The position numbers were made by a program, and so were the translations under genes. Under the pieces are notes generated by a model. It was not told the origin of the DNA and did not search any database. It saw only the letters and a program-made list of their open reading frames with translations. A stretch of DNA of 64,000 nt from Flavobacteriia bacterium (GTDB lineage Bacteria; Bacteroidota; Bacteroidia; Flavobacteriales; Flavobacteriaceae). Shown here piece after piece: positions 9,439-18,616 of this stretch. Numbering within the stretch: position 1 is the first letter of the stretch; every line of letters starts with the position of its first letter. The stretch covers positions 28,487-92,486 of the forward strand of contig JAABRF010000001.1 in NCBI GenBank assembly GCA_011391075.1, read 5' to 3'.

Positions 9439-9579
9439 ATATTGTCCTAAAAAACTATAGCAATTCCAAATTGTATTAAATCATCATTAAAATCCCAATT
9501 CTACAATTCTTATCCAGATAGCTATCGGGACTTAATAACTTAATAACTATTTAACTTTAAAACTTTTAAACCTCACATC

Positions 9580-10053
9580 CTACTCATGATGATAAGGCTC
9601 ATTACTCAAAATAGTAAATGCTCTATACACTTGTTCTACAAAAAATAATCGAATCATTTGATGTGAAAAAGTCATTTTGGATAAGCTGATTTTCTGATTG
9701 GCGCGATTGTATACTTCCTTAGAAAAACCATAGGGACCACCAATTACAAAAACCAAATTTTTCAAACCGGAAAGCATTTTTTTAGAAAGATATTCAGAAA
9801 ATTTAATAGAAGTGAATTCAGTTCCTTTTTCATCTAATAAAACTACAAAATCTGCTTCTTGAAAAGATTTGAGTAAAAACTCACCTTCTTGATTCTTTTG
9901 TTGTTCAATACTCAAAACTTTTCTGTTTTTTAAATCGGGAATTAGGGTCATTTCAAATTTGACATAAAAAGACAAGCGCTTTTGATATTCATTAATCAGA
10001 ACTTCCAATTCTTTTTGATCGGTCTTTCCTATACTGATGAGTTTGATATTCAC
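9580..10053 (-). CDS. rlmH: 23S rRNA pseudouridine-1915 N3-methyltransferase
   Basis: This SPOUT methyltransferase modifies pseudouridine 1915 in helix 69 of 23S rRNA. The conserved core VFVIGGPYGF and the C-terminal MIRLFFVEQVYRAFTI with a final YHHE are diagnostic. I place the start at GTG 10053 (MNIKLISIGKTD), giving 157 aa, which matches the family length. The frame stays open further upstream to an ATG at 10158, but that would add 35 non-conserved residues and overlap the promoter at 10069-10076. It is divergent from the M48 protease gene. Confidence 0.93.
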   Translation of the reverse strand: MNIKLISIGKTDQKELEVLINEYQKRLSFYVKFEMTLIPDLKNRKVLSIEQQKNQEGEFLLKSFQEADFVVLLDEKGTEFTSIKFSEYLSKKMLSGLKNLVFVIGGPYGFSKEVYNRANQKISLSKMTFSHQMIRLFFVEQVYRAFTILSNEPYHHE

Positions 10054-10068
10054 AAATTTTCGTTTTGA

Positions 10069-10076
10069 CAAAAGTA
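10069..10076 (-). promoter_or_regulatory. -7 element of the rlmH promoter
   Basis: On the minus strand this reads TACTTTTG (TAnnTTTG) and ends 16 bases before the GTG start. It supports the short rlmH start. Confidence 0.5.
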
Positions 10077-10143
10077 ATAATCTTTTGAAAATCGAACTTA
10101 ATTTTTGAAATGTTTTAGAAAAACCGATTTCCATTTGTTTTCT

Positions 10144-10151
10144 TACTTTTG
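10144..10151 (+). promoter_or_regulatory. -7 element of the M48 protease promoter
   Basis: TACTTTTG lies 19 bases before the ATG at 10170. With the rlmH promoter it makes a compact divergent control region. Confidence 0.55.
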
Positions 10152-10169
10152 CAAGCAAAATCAGAACAC

Positions 10170-11405
10170 ATGACTGCTCAGTTTTTATTTTATTTATTAA
10201 TAGGACTTTTAATTTTGGAGTTTATTTGGGATAATATCCTAGATCATCTCAATGCACGTCATTTTAACGATCCGATTCCAGCAGAATTGGATGGTATTTT
10301 TGACCAAGATGAATATAAAAAATCACAACTGTATAAGGCTGCAAACCATCGATTTTCACAGTGGCATGATGGATTTAATTTTGTGCTCATGCTAACCTTT
10401 TTTATTGTAGGAGGATTTGCTTATTTAGATAGTTTTGTCAAACAATTCTCTGAAAATCCAATTGTTATTAGTTTGGCATTTATTGGAATTTTAGCTTTCG
10501 TTGGTAGTTTGATTAGTTTACCTTTTGCCTATTATGATACTTTTGTTATTGAGGAAAAATTTGGTTTCAATAAAACAACTCGAACCACTTTTTGGTTGGA
10601 TCAAATCAAAGGCGCCTTTATGTCGGTAATTATTGGTGGACTTTTACTTTGGGCTATTTTATGGTTTTATCATCGCGTTGGAAGTGATTTTTGGTGGTAT
10701 GCTTGGATACTCTTTACTGTTTTCACAATTTTAATGACTTTGTTTTATTCTAATCTCATTGTACCATTATTCAACAAACAAAAACCTTTGGACGAAGGAG
10801 AATTAAAAGATGCAATCAATCAATTTGCCCAAAAAACCGGATTTAAACTCGACAACATCTATGTAATTGATGGCAGTAAACGATCAACCAAAGCCAATGC
10901 TTATTTTACTGGTTTCGGCCCTAAAAAGCGCGTAGTTTTATACGATACCTTAATTCATGATTTAAATATCAATGAAATTGTAGCGGTATTGGCACATGAA
11001 ATTGGACATTATCAAAAAAAACATGTGTTTTACAATCTAATCATGAGCATTTTATTAACGGGATTAACCTTGTATATTTTGGGGTATTTTGTAAGTAATC
11101 CAATATTATCGCAAGCTTTGGGAGTTGCGCAATCTGAATTTCACATTGGAATTATAGCCTTTGGAATATTGTATAGTCCTATTTCTGAGATTACCGGTTT
11201 GGGTATGAATATCTTATCTCGTAAATTTGAATACCAAGCCGATGCTTATGCAAAAACCCATTACCATGTATCTGATTTAATCTCAGGATTGAAAAAATTA
11301 TCAAAAAAATCATTGAGTAATCTGACTCCACATCCCTGGTATGTATTTTGGCATTATTCGCATCCCACATTGTTACAGAGAATCAGAAAGTTAAGCGGTT
11401 TTTAG
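10170..11405 (+). CDS. M48 family zinc metalloprotease (Ste24/CAAX protease-like)
   Basis: This is a membrane-embedded peptidase (411 aa) of the Ste24/CAAX prenyl protease 1 type. It has several hydrophobic helices, then the zinc motif HEIGH in VAVLAHEIGHYQKKH and the distal EYQADAYA Glu ligand. The C-terminal HPTLLQRIRKL is also typical. Bacterial members act in envelope protein quality control; no prenylated substrate is expected. I start it at ATG 10170 (MTAQFLFYLL) rather than the upstream TTG at 10149, which lies inside the promoter element. Confidence 0.9.
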   Translation: MTAQFLFYLLIGLLILEFIWDNILDHLNARHFNDPIPAELDGIFDQDEYKKSQLYKAANHRFSQWHDGFNFVLMLTFFIVGGFAYLDSFVKQFSENPIVISLAFIGILAFVGSLISLPFAYYDTFVIEEKFGFNKTTRTTFWLDQIKGAFMSVIIGGLLLWAILWFYHRVGSDFWWYAWILFTVFTILMTLFYSNLIVPLFNKQKPLDEGELKDAINQFAQKTGFKLDNIYVIDGSKRSTKANAYFTGFGPKKRVVLYDTLIHDLNINEIVAVLAHEIGHYQKKHVFYNLIMSILLTGLTLYILGYFVSNPILSQALGVAQSEFHIGIIAFGILYSPISEITGLGMNILSRKFEYQADAYAKTHYHVSDLISGLKKLSKKSLSNLTPHPWYVFWHYSHPTLLQRIRKLSGF

Positions 11406-11544
11406 TGTGTACTTCAATCAAAAGTGGATCAAAATAAGTATTCTAATAACTAAAGAACGGATTATAAAAATTTGGAATTCAATAAGAATAGTTCTTTTAA
11501 AAAATTAATTTCCAGACTTTAAAAACTAAAAATCAATCCAATAA

Positions 11545-12309
11545 ATGAAAATAACCTTTCTAGGTACCGGTACTTCTCAAGGCATTCCAGTTATAGGATG
11601 CGATCATCCGGTGTGTTTATCGGAAAATCCAAAAGATAAAAGATTGAGATCTTCTGTACTCATACAAGATGAAGATTTTCAAATTGTTATAGATTGTGGT
11701 CCAGATTTTAGAATGCAAATGCTTCAAACTGGGATTAGGCAATTGGATGCTATCATTTTTACACATGAACATTCAGACCATACTGCAGGTTTGGATGATA
11801 TTCGACAATTTTCTCATAAAAATGGAGCATTACCCCTGTATGCAGAAGCTAGAGTGCTCCGTGATTTACACAAAAGATTTGAATACATTTTCAACAACGA
11901 CATCATTTACGAAGGCAAACCGCAAGCGAAAAGCGTTCAAATAGAAGCTCAAAAAACTTTTAAAATCAAGAGTAAAACTATTGTACCAATTGCAATCATG
12001 CATGGTGATTTGCCTATATTAGGATTCAGAATTGGTGATTTTGCATATTTAACTGACATTAGTTTCATTACACCTAGTGAATTGGAAAAACTAAATGGCT
12101 TGAAAATGTTGGTTGTAGATGCTTTACGAATAGAACCCCATTATACGCATTTCAATTTGGCACAAGCATTGGATTTAGTAGAAACAATAAAACCTAAGCA
12201 AACCTATTTCACACACATCAGTCATCGATTGGGATTTCATGATGAAGTTGAAAAATTGCTTCCAGAAAGGGTATATTTAAGTTATGATGGTTTGGAAGTT
12301 ACTGTATAA
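11545..12309 (+). CDS. MBL-fold metallo-hydrolase, PhnP-like
   Basis: This is a cytoplasmic metallo-beta-lactamase-fold hydrolase (254 aa). It begins MKITFLGTGTSQGIPV, has the metal motif HEHSDHTAGLDD and ends with a FTHISHRLGFHDE His motif. The family includes phosphoribosyl cyclic phosphodiesterase PhnP and octanoyltransferase-like LipB-associated proteins. No phosphonate genes are nearby, so a general cyclic-phosphate or small-ester hydrolase is as likely as a PhnP role. It is transcribed alone. Confidence 0.8.
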   Translation: MKITFLGTGTSQGIPVIGCDHPVCLSENPKDKRLRSSVLIQDEDFQIVIDCGPDFRMQMLQTGIRQLDAIIFTHEHSDHTAGLDDIRQFSHKNGALPLYAEARVLRDLHKRFEYIFNNDIIYEGKPQAKSVQIEAQKTFKIKSKTIVPIAIMHGDLPILGFRIGDFAYLTDISFITPSELEKLNGLKMLVVDALRIEPHYTHFNLAQALDLVETIKPKQTYFTHISHRLGFHDEVEKLLPERVYLSYDGLEVTV

Positions 12310-12363
12310 TTATTATAAAAGTATGGAATTTAAAAAGAATAAAACACTTAACTTTTATTCAAA

Positions 12364-12813
12364 TTATTCCAATCCCATTAATTCAGAAATTTTATCCCAA
12401 GCCAGTTGTCTATTGGAATCATAAGAAGTACTTGCCTCAGTTGACTTTGTATTGCTGTATTCTTTTAAATAAACTGCTTCTAATTTCAAATAATCAAAAA
12501 CTACTAAAATCTCTCTCATAAAATCTTTATCCAATACATCGACATTATTATTGTTGTTTTCAATTACTTTGGTCAACATATCCGAAACATTGGTCAACAT
12601 TCCAATTTGTTCATCCATTAAATCTTGAACATGAGCTGTATCATATTGTTCAGCTGCAAAGCCATCAGCAATTGCTCCTATACCTATATACGTGTTGTAC
12701 ATAGCAATTACAGACATTCCACCATAGGATTCTAACAAATCATCACTGCACTGTGCTTTGGCAGATGAAAAAGATAAAAAGATAACGATAAAAAAAGATA
12801 ATACTGTTTTCAT
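12364..12813 (-). CDS. Hypothetical secreted protein
   Basis: This protein (149 aa) has a clear signal peptide (MKTVLSFFIVIFLSFSSAKA, cleaved before QCSDD). The mature part is acidic and predicted mostly helical, with an Asn run near residue 90. I do not recognise a family. It ends 55 bp from the convergent MBL gene and starts 22 bp after aroB on the same strand, so it is probably cotranscribed behind aroB. Confidence 0.65.
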   Translation of the reverse strand: MKTVLSFFIVIFLSFSSAKAQCSDDLLESYGGMSVIAMYNTYIGIGAIADGFAAEQYDTAHVQDLMDEQIGMLTNVSDMLTKVIENNNNNVDVLDKDFMREILVVFDYLKLEAVYLKEYSNTKSTEASTSYDSNRQLAWDKISELMGLE

Positions 12814-12835
12814 TTAACTCGATTTTGAATTTGTT

Positions 12836-13885
12836 TTACGATTTTAAATAATAGGCTATCGCATTTCTAATTTGGATTTCTGAAACTTGACAATCCCATA
12901 TTACATCAGAAATGCTTTCCAAAAGTACAAAATTTATCTGATTTTTAAAGTTTTTCTTATCGTGTTTTAAAAGATTTAAAATGTCGCGTATGTCATTTTC
13001 TTCCAGCTGAATAGGTGTGTAGAATTTTAACAAAACACTTTTAATTTCGTCCATTTTTGCAGCAGCAAAACCTTGTGTTTGATAAGATAAATGAACAGCC
13101 ATAATCATCCCAATTGCAATTGCTTCTCCGTGAAGCAGTCTTTGAGAATTTGATTTTGTCATGAAATAAGTTTCAATGGCGTGACCTAAAGTATGACCAA
13201 AGTTTAAACTTTTTCGCAATCCATCTTCAAATGGATCTTGGGCAACAACATTTTTTTTAATTTCGGCAGATGTATAAATAATCTCTGGATCTATATGATT
13301 CCCATCAAAATCCATCAACTTTTTCCATAGATTTTCATCGGCAATCAAACCGTATTTAAAAACTTCGGCCATCCCTGAGATTAATTCTCGAGCAGATAAA
13401 GTTTGTAAATAAGTCGGATCAATCAATACCATTTCTGGTGGAGCAATAATCCCAATTTGATTTTTTAAATCATTAAAATCAATTCCCGTTTTACCACCGA
13501 TTGCAGCATCAACCATACCTAATAATGTTGTGGGAATATTGATAAATTTCATTCCTCTTTTAAAAGTAAGGGCAACAAATCCTCCCATATCGGTTAAAAC
13601 ACCTCCACCAAGATTAATCAATAAGGATTTCCTATCGGCTCCTAAATCAGTTAGATTTTGCCAAATTTTTTGGACTGTTTCAATATTTTTAAAAGATTCT
13701 CCAGCTGGAATTTCAATAGTTTGAATGTCATATTGAAGATGATTTTTTAAAATTGGTAAACAATGCTTATGTGTGTTTTCATCCACCAATACAAAAACAG
13801 TAGATGGTTTGGTTTGTAACAAATAACTTTGAAGTTGATTGTAACTTTCTAAGTCGTAAAAAATAGTTTCAATAGGTAGCGTCAT
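12836..13885 (-). CDS. aroB: 3-dehydroquinate synthase
   Basis: This is the second step of the shikimate pathway, converting DAHP to 3-dehydroquinate with NAD and a metal ion. Visible are the NAD-binding and active-site segment GGGVLTDMGGFVA, PTTLLGMVDAAIGGKTG, and the metal ligands in AEVFKYGLI, NFGHTLGHAIE and LLHGEAIAIGM. Starting at ATG 13885 (MTLPIETIFYDLES) gives 349 aa, the usual size. A start 14 codons upstream is possible but adds a non-conserved hydrophobic stretch. The intergenic region to proline dehydrogenase is a divergent promoter region. Confidence 0.95.
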   Translation of the reverse strand: MTLPIETIFYDLESYNQLQSYLLQTKPSTVFVLVDENTHKHCLPILKNHLQYDIQTIEIPAGESFKNIETVQKIWQNLTDLGADRKSLLINLGGGVLTDMGGFVALTFKRGMKFINIPTTLLGMVDAAIGGKTGIDFNDLKNQIGIIAPPEMVLIDPTYLQTLSARELISGMAEVFKYGLIADENLWKKLMDFDGNHIDPEIIYTSAEIKKNVVAQDPFEDGLRKSLNFGHTLGHAIETYFMTKSNSQRLLHGEAIAIGMIMAVHLSYQTQGFAAAKMDEIKSVLLKFYTPIQLEENDIRDILNLLKHDKKNFKNQINFVLLESISDVIWDCQVSEIQIRNAIAYYLKS

Positions 13886-14014
13886 AATATAATGAAAAAA
13901 TTTAACGCAAATTACGATAAATATCATAAAACTTTTACCTCAAGTATGATTAATTTTGTCAAATATTTAAAAAAATAACGAATATAGAGTAAACGTTAAT
14001 AAAATCAATAATTT

Positions 14015-15181
14015 ATGTACGAAATATTTCAAAATACAGAAGTTGCATTTGCAGTTAAAACAGATGCCGAAGTCGAACGCGCTTATTATTTGTTTAGAAT
14101 AATTCAAAGCCAACCCATGGTTAAAATTGGGTCCAAACTCACTCAATTTGCGTTAGCTGCTCATTTACCAGTAGAAGGATTGATCCGAACAACTGTTTTC
14201 AACCATTTTTGTGGTGGAGTAACAGAGGAAGATTGTATGCCAGTCATCGATAAATTGTATGCTAAGAATGTTCATTCCATTCTAGATTATTCAGCAGAAG
14301 GTAAAGAAGAAGAAGAAGCCTTTGAAAAAGCCGCAAAAATCACGATTAACATCATCAATTTTGCCAAAGAAAAATCCAGCATGCCATTTGCCGTTTTCAA
14401 ACCTACCGGATTTGGAAGATTAGAACTTTACGAAAAAGTGACAGAAGGACATGTATTAACAGAAGATGAACAAGCTGAATGGGATAGAGTTATCGAAAGA
14501 TACAATCGCGTTGCTAAAGCTGCTTTTGATAATGATGTGCCTTTATTGATTGATGCTGAAGATTTTAGCATGCAAAAAGCAGCCGATGATTTGATTGAAA
14601 GTATGATGGTATTATACAATAAAGAAAAAGCAATTGTATGGGGAACTTTGCAATTATATCGTTATGATCGAATGGATTATTTGAAAGGTTTACATCAAAG
14701 AGCAATCGAACAAGGATTCTATATCGGTATGAAACTTGTACGTGGTGCTTATATGGAAATAGAACGTGAAAGAGCTGCCAAGATGGGATATCCAGATCCA
14801 ATTTGTGCTACCAAAGCCGACACAGATGCCAACTACAATGCTGTTTTAAAATATATGTTTGAAAACATCGACCGTATGTCAGTATATAATGGCACCCATA
14901 ATGAGGAGAGTTCTTTCTTGTTTAAAGAAATGATAGACAATGCCGGAATGGCTAAAAACGACAAAAGAGCTTGGTTTGGTCAATTATATGGCATGAGTGA
15001 TAATATTACGTTTAATTTGGGAGCTTTGGGTTATAACGTAACTAAATATTTACCATTTGGTCCGGTAAGAGATGTTATGCCCTACTTAATCAGAAGAGCG
15101 GATGAAAACACCTCGGTCGGAGATCAAACCAACCGAGAGTTAGAACTTTTAAGAAAAGAAAGAATAAGAAGAAAACTTTAA
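14015..15181 (+). CDS. Proline dehydrogenase (FAD)
   Basis: This is a monofunctional PRODH (388 aa) that oxidises proline to pyrroline-5-carboxylate and passes electrons to FAD and the quinone pool. The TIM-barrel motifs include LLIDAEDFSMQ, KLVRGAYMEIER and YLPFGPVRDVMPYLIRRADEN, the substrate-binding Arg pair at the end. The length and the C-terminal NTSVGDQTNRELELL match the Bacteroidota form. The P5C dehydrogenase gene is not adjacent. The stop codon overlaps the stop of a small ORF on the other strand. Confidence 0.93.
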   Translation: MYEIFQNTEVAFAVKTDAEVERAYYLFRIIQSQPMVKIGSKLTQFALAAHLPVEGLIRTTVFNHFCGGVTEEDCMPVIDKLYAKNVHSILDYSAEGKEEEEAFEKAAKITINIINFAKEKSSMPFAVFKPTGFGRLELYEKVTEGHVLTEDEQAEWDRVIERYNRVAKAAFDNDVPLLIDAEDFSMQKAADDLIESMMVLYNKEKAIVWGTLQLYRYDRMDYLKGLHQRAIEQGFYIGMKLVRGAYMEIERERAAKMGYPDPICATKADTDANYNAVLKYMFENIDRMSVYNGTHNEESSFLFKEMIDNAGMAKNDKRAWFGQLYGMSDNITFNLGALGYNVTKYLPFGPVRDVMPYLIRRADENTSVGDQTNRELELLRKERIRRKL

Positions 15182-15309
15182 TTTTTCTTTTTTCCGCCTC
15201 TCATAAATAAGATTAAAGCAATTATTAAAGCCAAAAATGCAACAAGCATAACAATTGCTTGAATTATACCATTGGTATAATCAACGAGTGAAATAAAGTT
15301 TGAAATCAT
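15178..15309 (-). CDS. Small single-helix membrane protein (43 aa)
   Basis: This short ORF begins MISNFISLVDYTNGIIQ. It continues with one hydrophobic helix (about residues 16-35, IVMLVAFLALIIALILF) and ends in a basic tail RGGKKKN. The positive-inside rule puts the C-terminus in the cytoplasm. Its composition is what a real small membrane protein should look like, and it lies in otherwise empty sequence between two genes. The function is unknown. Confidence 0.5.
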   Translation of the reverse strand: MISNFISLVDYTNGIIQAIVMLVAFLALIIALILFMRGGKKKN

Positions 15310-15424
15310 AATTCGATTAGTTTAGTTCATTTGTGCGAAGTTATCAATATTTTAGCAATAAAATATGACAAATATCACTCTAGACATTTTTTCATTGTGA
15401 ATTATAAATATTAGACCTTATATG

Positions 15425-15460
15425 AACCAATGTTTTAACTTACTTAAAGCATTGGTTTTT
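15425..15460 (+). terminator. Possible terminator downstream of proline dehydrogenase
   Basis: AACCAATG pairs with CATTGGTT and is followed by a short T-run. It lies about 240 bases after the stop codon, so the assignment to this gene is tentative. Confidence 0.45.
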
Positions 15461-15530
15461 ATTTGAGTATGAATTGAAAATGATTACAATTCGTTAAAAA
15501 AAGTGATAACATTTCCTCGTTATACGGCAA

Positions 15531-15569
15531 AAAAAAAGACAGTTATTATAAAATATACTGTCTTTTTTT
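15531..15569 (-). terminator. Terminator of prfC
   Basis: AAAAAAAGACAGT and ACTGTCTTTTTTT form a symmetric stem with a 13-base loop just beyond the prfC stop. The symmetric A and T runs make it potentially bidirectional. Confidence 0.85.
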
Positions 15570-15584
15570 AATTTGTTTAAACCA

Positions 15585-17174
15585 CTATTTAAATTCGCTA
15601 GTGAAATGCAACCTTACAGTTGGATATTTTTGTTGGCTCATTTGGATGGAAAATGCTGAATCGGCTAAAAAGACCAATTGTCCTTGTTTATCTCGAGCCA
15701 AATAACGTTGCTTGATTCTTACAAATTCTTTATACTCTTCATTATTTGGGTTTTCAGGATCTACCCAGCAAGCCTTGTGCACATTGATATTTTCATAAGT
15801 ACATTTGGCCCCATATTCGTGTTCCAAACGATATTGGATAACTTCATATTGCAAAGCACCAACAGTACCAATAATTTTTCTACCATTGGATTCCATGGTA
15901 AATAATTGCGCAACCCCTTCATCCATTAATTGATCCACACCTTTAGCCATTTGTTTGGATTTCATCGGATCTGCGTTGTTGATATACCTAAAATGTTCGG
16001 GTGAAAAGCTAGGTATTCCTTTGAAATTCAAGAACTCACCTTCGGTTAAAGTATCTCCGATTTTAAAATTTCCGGTATCAGGCAAACCAACGATATCTCC
16101 GGGATACGATTTTTCAATAATTTCTTTCTTTTCTGCAAAAAAAGTATTGGGACTTGAAAATTTAAAACGTTTGTCCAATCTCACGTGTAAATATGGTACA
16201 TTACGGGTAAAAACACCGGAAACAATTTTCACAAAAGCCAATCGATTGCGATGATTGGGATCCATATTGGCATGAATTTTAAATACAAAACCGGTCACTT
16301 TATCTTCATCCGGCTTAACCAATCGTTCATCACTCATTTTTGCCAAAGGTGCCGGAGCAATTTCAATAAAGCAATCCAACAGTTCTTTCACTCCAAAATT
16401 ATTCAAAGCTGATCCAAAAAAAACCGGTTGTAATTTTCCTTGCAAATATGCTTCTCTGTCAAATGTTGGATAGATTTCGGTCACTAACTCCATTTCTTCT
16501 CTCAATGTTTGAGCCGACTTCTCTCCTATTTTCTTTTCCAATTCGGGACTTTGAATATCATTAAATTCGATTCCCTTGGATATCTTTTGCTTGTTTTCTC
16601 CCGAATACAAATTGAGTTTTTGCTCCCAAATATTGTAAATTCCTTTAAACTCATAACCCATTCCAATTGGGAAACTCAGTGGTACAACCCGCAAACCTAG
16701 TTTTTGTTCTACTTCGTCAAGGAGATCAAATGCATCTTTTCCTTCTCTATCCAATTTATTGATAAATACAATAATAGGAATTTGACGCATTCTACACACT
16801 TGAACCAGTTTTTCAGTCTGTTCCTCTACCCCTTTTGCTACGTCAATAACTACAATTACACTATCTACAGCTGTAAGTGTACGAAAAGTATCTTCTGCAA
16901 AATCCTTGTGACCAGGAGTATCTAGTATATTGATTTTTTTTCCATGATATTCAAATGCCAAAACAGAAGTAGCTACCGAGATACCTCTTTGACGTTCAAT
17001 TTCCATAAAATCGGATGTGGCTCCTTTTTTAATTTTGTTGCTTTTTACAGCACCAGCTTCCTGAATGGCTCCACCAAACAACAATAATTTTTCGGTCAAA
17101 GTTGTTTTCCCCGCATCAGGATGTGATACAATACCAAAAGTTCTACGACGGGCTATTTCTTTAGTTAACGGCAT
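15585..17174 (-). CDS. prfC: Peptide chain release factor 3
   Basis: This is a translational GTPase (529 aa) that recycles RF1/RF2 after termination. It has G1 SHPDAGKTTLTEKLL, G3 DTPGHKDFAEDTFR and G4 NKLDREG, followed by the RF3-specific middle and C-terminal domains ending in PTVRLHFTSEFK. The length is the family standard. It is divergent from idi; a TAnnTTTG element on the minus strand at 17249-17256 is its likely promoter. Confidence 0.97.
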   Translation of the reverse strand: MPLTKEIARRRTFGIVSHPDAGKTTLTEKLLLFGGAIQEAGAVKSNKIKKGATSDFMEIERQRGISVATSVLAFEYHGKKINILDTPGHKDFAEDTFRTLTAVDSVIVVIDVAKGVEEQTEKLVQVCRMRQIPIIVFINKLDREGKDAFDLLDEVEQKLGLRVVPLSFPIGMGYEFKGIYNIWEQKLNLYSGENKQKISKGIEFNDIQSPELEKKIGEKSAQTLREEMELVTEIYPTFDREAYLQGKLQPVFFGSALNNFGVKELLDCFIEIAPAPLAKMSDERLVKPDEDKVTGFVFKIHANMDPNHRNRLAFVKIVSGVFTRNVPYLHVRLDKRFKFSSPNTFFAEKKEIIEKSYPGDIVGLPDTGNFKIGDTLTEGEFLNFKGIPSFSPEHFRYINNADPMKSKQMAKGVDQLMDEGVAQLFTMESNGRKIIGTVGALQYEVIQYRLEHEYGAKCTYENINVHKACWVDPENPNNEEYKEFVRIKQRYLARDKQGQLVFLADSAFSIQMSQQKYPTVRLHFTSEFK

Positions 17175-17248
17175 GTGAATGAGTTAAGGTTGAGTGTTTG
17201 CTAAATTTGAAATCTATCAAATCCAGTTTTTTCACTTTTAAAAGTTTG

Positions 17249-17256
17249 CAAAAATA
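17249..17256 (-). promoter_or_regulatory. -7 element of the prfC promoter
   Basis: On the minus strand this reads TATTTTTG, 74 bases before the prfC ATG. Confidence 0.45.
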
Positions 17257-17295
17257 CACTTTTCTATTCGAATTAAAAGTATGGTAGGATTTTTG

Positions 17296-17303
17296 TAGTT
17301 TTG
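17296..17303 (+). promoter_or_regulatory. -7 element of the idi promoter
   Basis: TAGTTTTG fits TAnnTTTG and lies about 60 bases before the idi ATG. Confidence 0.45.
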
Positions 17304-17364
17304 CGTTGTTTAAAAGTTTAAAATATATTTTTCAAGTAGCCTATACATTCAACATCTCACACAA

Positions 17365-17898
17365 ATGAACGAAGAATTTGTAATCCTAGTCAACGAACAA
17401 GACGAACCAATAGGTTTGATGGAAAAAATGGAAGCACATCAGAAAGCAGTTTTGCATCGTGCATTTTCAGTTTTTGTTTTTAATGAACAAAATGAACTCA
17501 TGTTACAGCAAAGAGCGGCCGACAAATACCATTCTCCCTTGTTATGGACCAACACTTGTTGCAGTCATCAGCGTGATGGAGAAACCAATATACAAGCCGG
17601 TTTAAGACGTTTGGAAGAAGAAATGGGCTTCACTTGCAATTTGGAAGAAGTTTTTTCGTTTATTTATAAAGCACCATTTGATAATGGCTTGACCGAACAT
17701 GAGTTGGACCATGTAATGATTGGATATTACAATCAAGCACCAAAAATCAATACTATTGAAGTAGCATCTTTTAAATGGATGCCATTGGAAGCTGTTAAAA
17801 ATGATTTGTTGGTTCATCCTGAATTATACACAGAATGGTTTAAAATTATTTTCAAAGAGTTCTATTCACATATAGACAAAGTGAATTTAAAAAATTAG
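17365..17898 (+). CDS. idi: Isopentenyl-diphosphate delta-isomerase, type 1
   Basis: This Nudix-fold isomerase (177 aa) interconverts IPP and DMAPP in isoprenoid synthesis. The catalytic Cys is in WTNTCCSHQRDGE and the catalytic Glu region is LTEHELDHVMIG. The Nudix box lies in LRRLEEEMGF. The length equals that of the bacterial type 1 enzyme. The MORN-repeat gene starts 4 bases after its stop, so the two are cotranscribed, although no functional link is evident. Confidence 0.95.
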   Translation: MNEEFVILVNEQDEPIGLMEKMEAHQKAVLHRAFSVFVFNEQNELMLQQRAADKYHSPLLWTNTCCSHQRDGETNIQAGLRRLEEEMGFTCNLEEVFSFIYKAPFDNGLTEHELDHVMIGYYNQAPKINTIEVASFKWMPLEAVKNDLLVHPELYTEWFKIIFKEFYSHIDKVNLKN

Positions 17899-17902
17899 TT
17901 TT

Positions 17903-18604
17903 ATGATACCTAAAATCAAATCTTATTTATTTCTGCTGATTTTTTTTGGAAGTTTGTTTACTTCAATTTATGCCCAAGACAGTATCAACTTATTGGATAC
18001 AAATGGCAAATTTCACGGAAAATATCGCAAACTATACGACAATGGTAATCTGAGATATGAAGGTCAATTTGATCATGGCAAAGAAATCGGGATATTTAAG
18101 TTTTATGCCATCACAGGAGAAAAAAATCCCATAGTCATCAAAGAGTTTTCGCCAAAAACTGACAGTGTAAATGTGAAATTTTATGCATTATCCGGCAAAT
18201 TGGAAAGTGAAGGTAAAATGTTAAACAAATCCCGTGAAGGTTTATGGAAATATTACTTTCCAGATGGTAAAACTTTGATGTCAACCGAAAATTACAAAAA
18301 GGATTTACTAGATGGAGAAACTCGTATATATTACAAAAACGGAAAATTGACTGAAGTTTCACAATATAAAAATGGAAAACTCGAAGGCAATCGCAAACGT
18401 TATGATGAAGATGGAAAAATAGTGGAAGACCTCCATTTTGCTAATGGTACCATGCACGGACCTGCTATTATTTATGATGAGAATGGAGCACTTTATGCAA
18501 AAGGGCAATATGAAAATGGTCTTAAAACCGGAGAATGGGAATTTATGATAGATGGTAACTGGATCAAAACTTCCAATCCTGAGAATTTCATCAATAATAA
18601 GTAA
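17903..18604 (+). CDS. Secreted MORN-like repeat protein (YwqK-type)
   Basis: The protein (233 aa) has a signal peptide (residues 1-24, ending SIYAQ). Five to six repeats of about 23 residues follow, with the pattern Y.NG.L...G.Y.NG...G, for example LYDNGNLRYEGQFDHG and YYKNGKLTEVSQYKNG. Such proteins are often labelled YwqK-family antitoxin, but the repeat is a MORN_2-like structural module and no toxin gene is adjacent. It is probably periplasmic. The function is unknown. Confidence 0.75.
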   Translation: MIPKIKSYLFLLIFFGSLFTSIYAQDSINLLDTNGKFHGKYRKLYDNGNLRYEGQFDHGKEIGIFKFYAITGEKNPIVIKEFSPKTDSVNVKFYALSGKLESEGKMLNKSREGLWKYYFPDGKTLMSTENYKKDLLDGETRIYYKNGKLTEVSQYKNGKLEGNRKRYDEDGKIVEDLHFANGTMHGPAIIYDENGALYAKGQYENGLKTGEWEFMIDGNWIKTSNPENFINNK

Positions 18605-18616
18605 AAGAAAAACTAT

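Noticed and set aside
9513..9530. GATAGCTATCGGGA near the end of ggt as another mobile repeat
   Set aside because: Only a short palindromic fragment shared with the element at 30390-30406; no terminal arms or stem around it.
10054..10158. A longer RlmH starting at ATG 10158
   Set aside because: The family starts at MNIKLISIGK; the extension is basic, not conserved and overlaps the divergent promoters.
17903..18604. Antitoxin of a toxin-antitoxin pair (the usual label for YwqK-like proteins)
   Set aside because: No toxin-like gene is adjacent, the protein is secreted, and the repeats are MORN-like structural modules.
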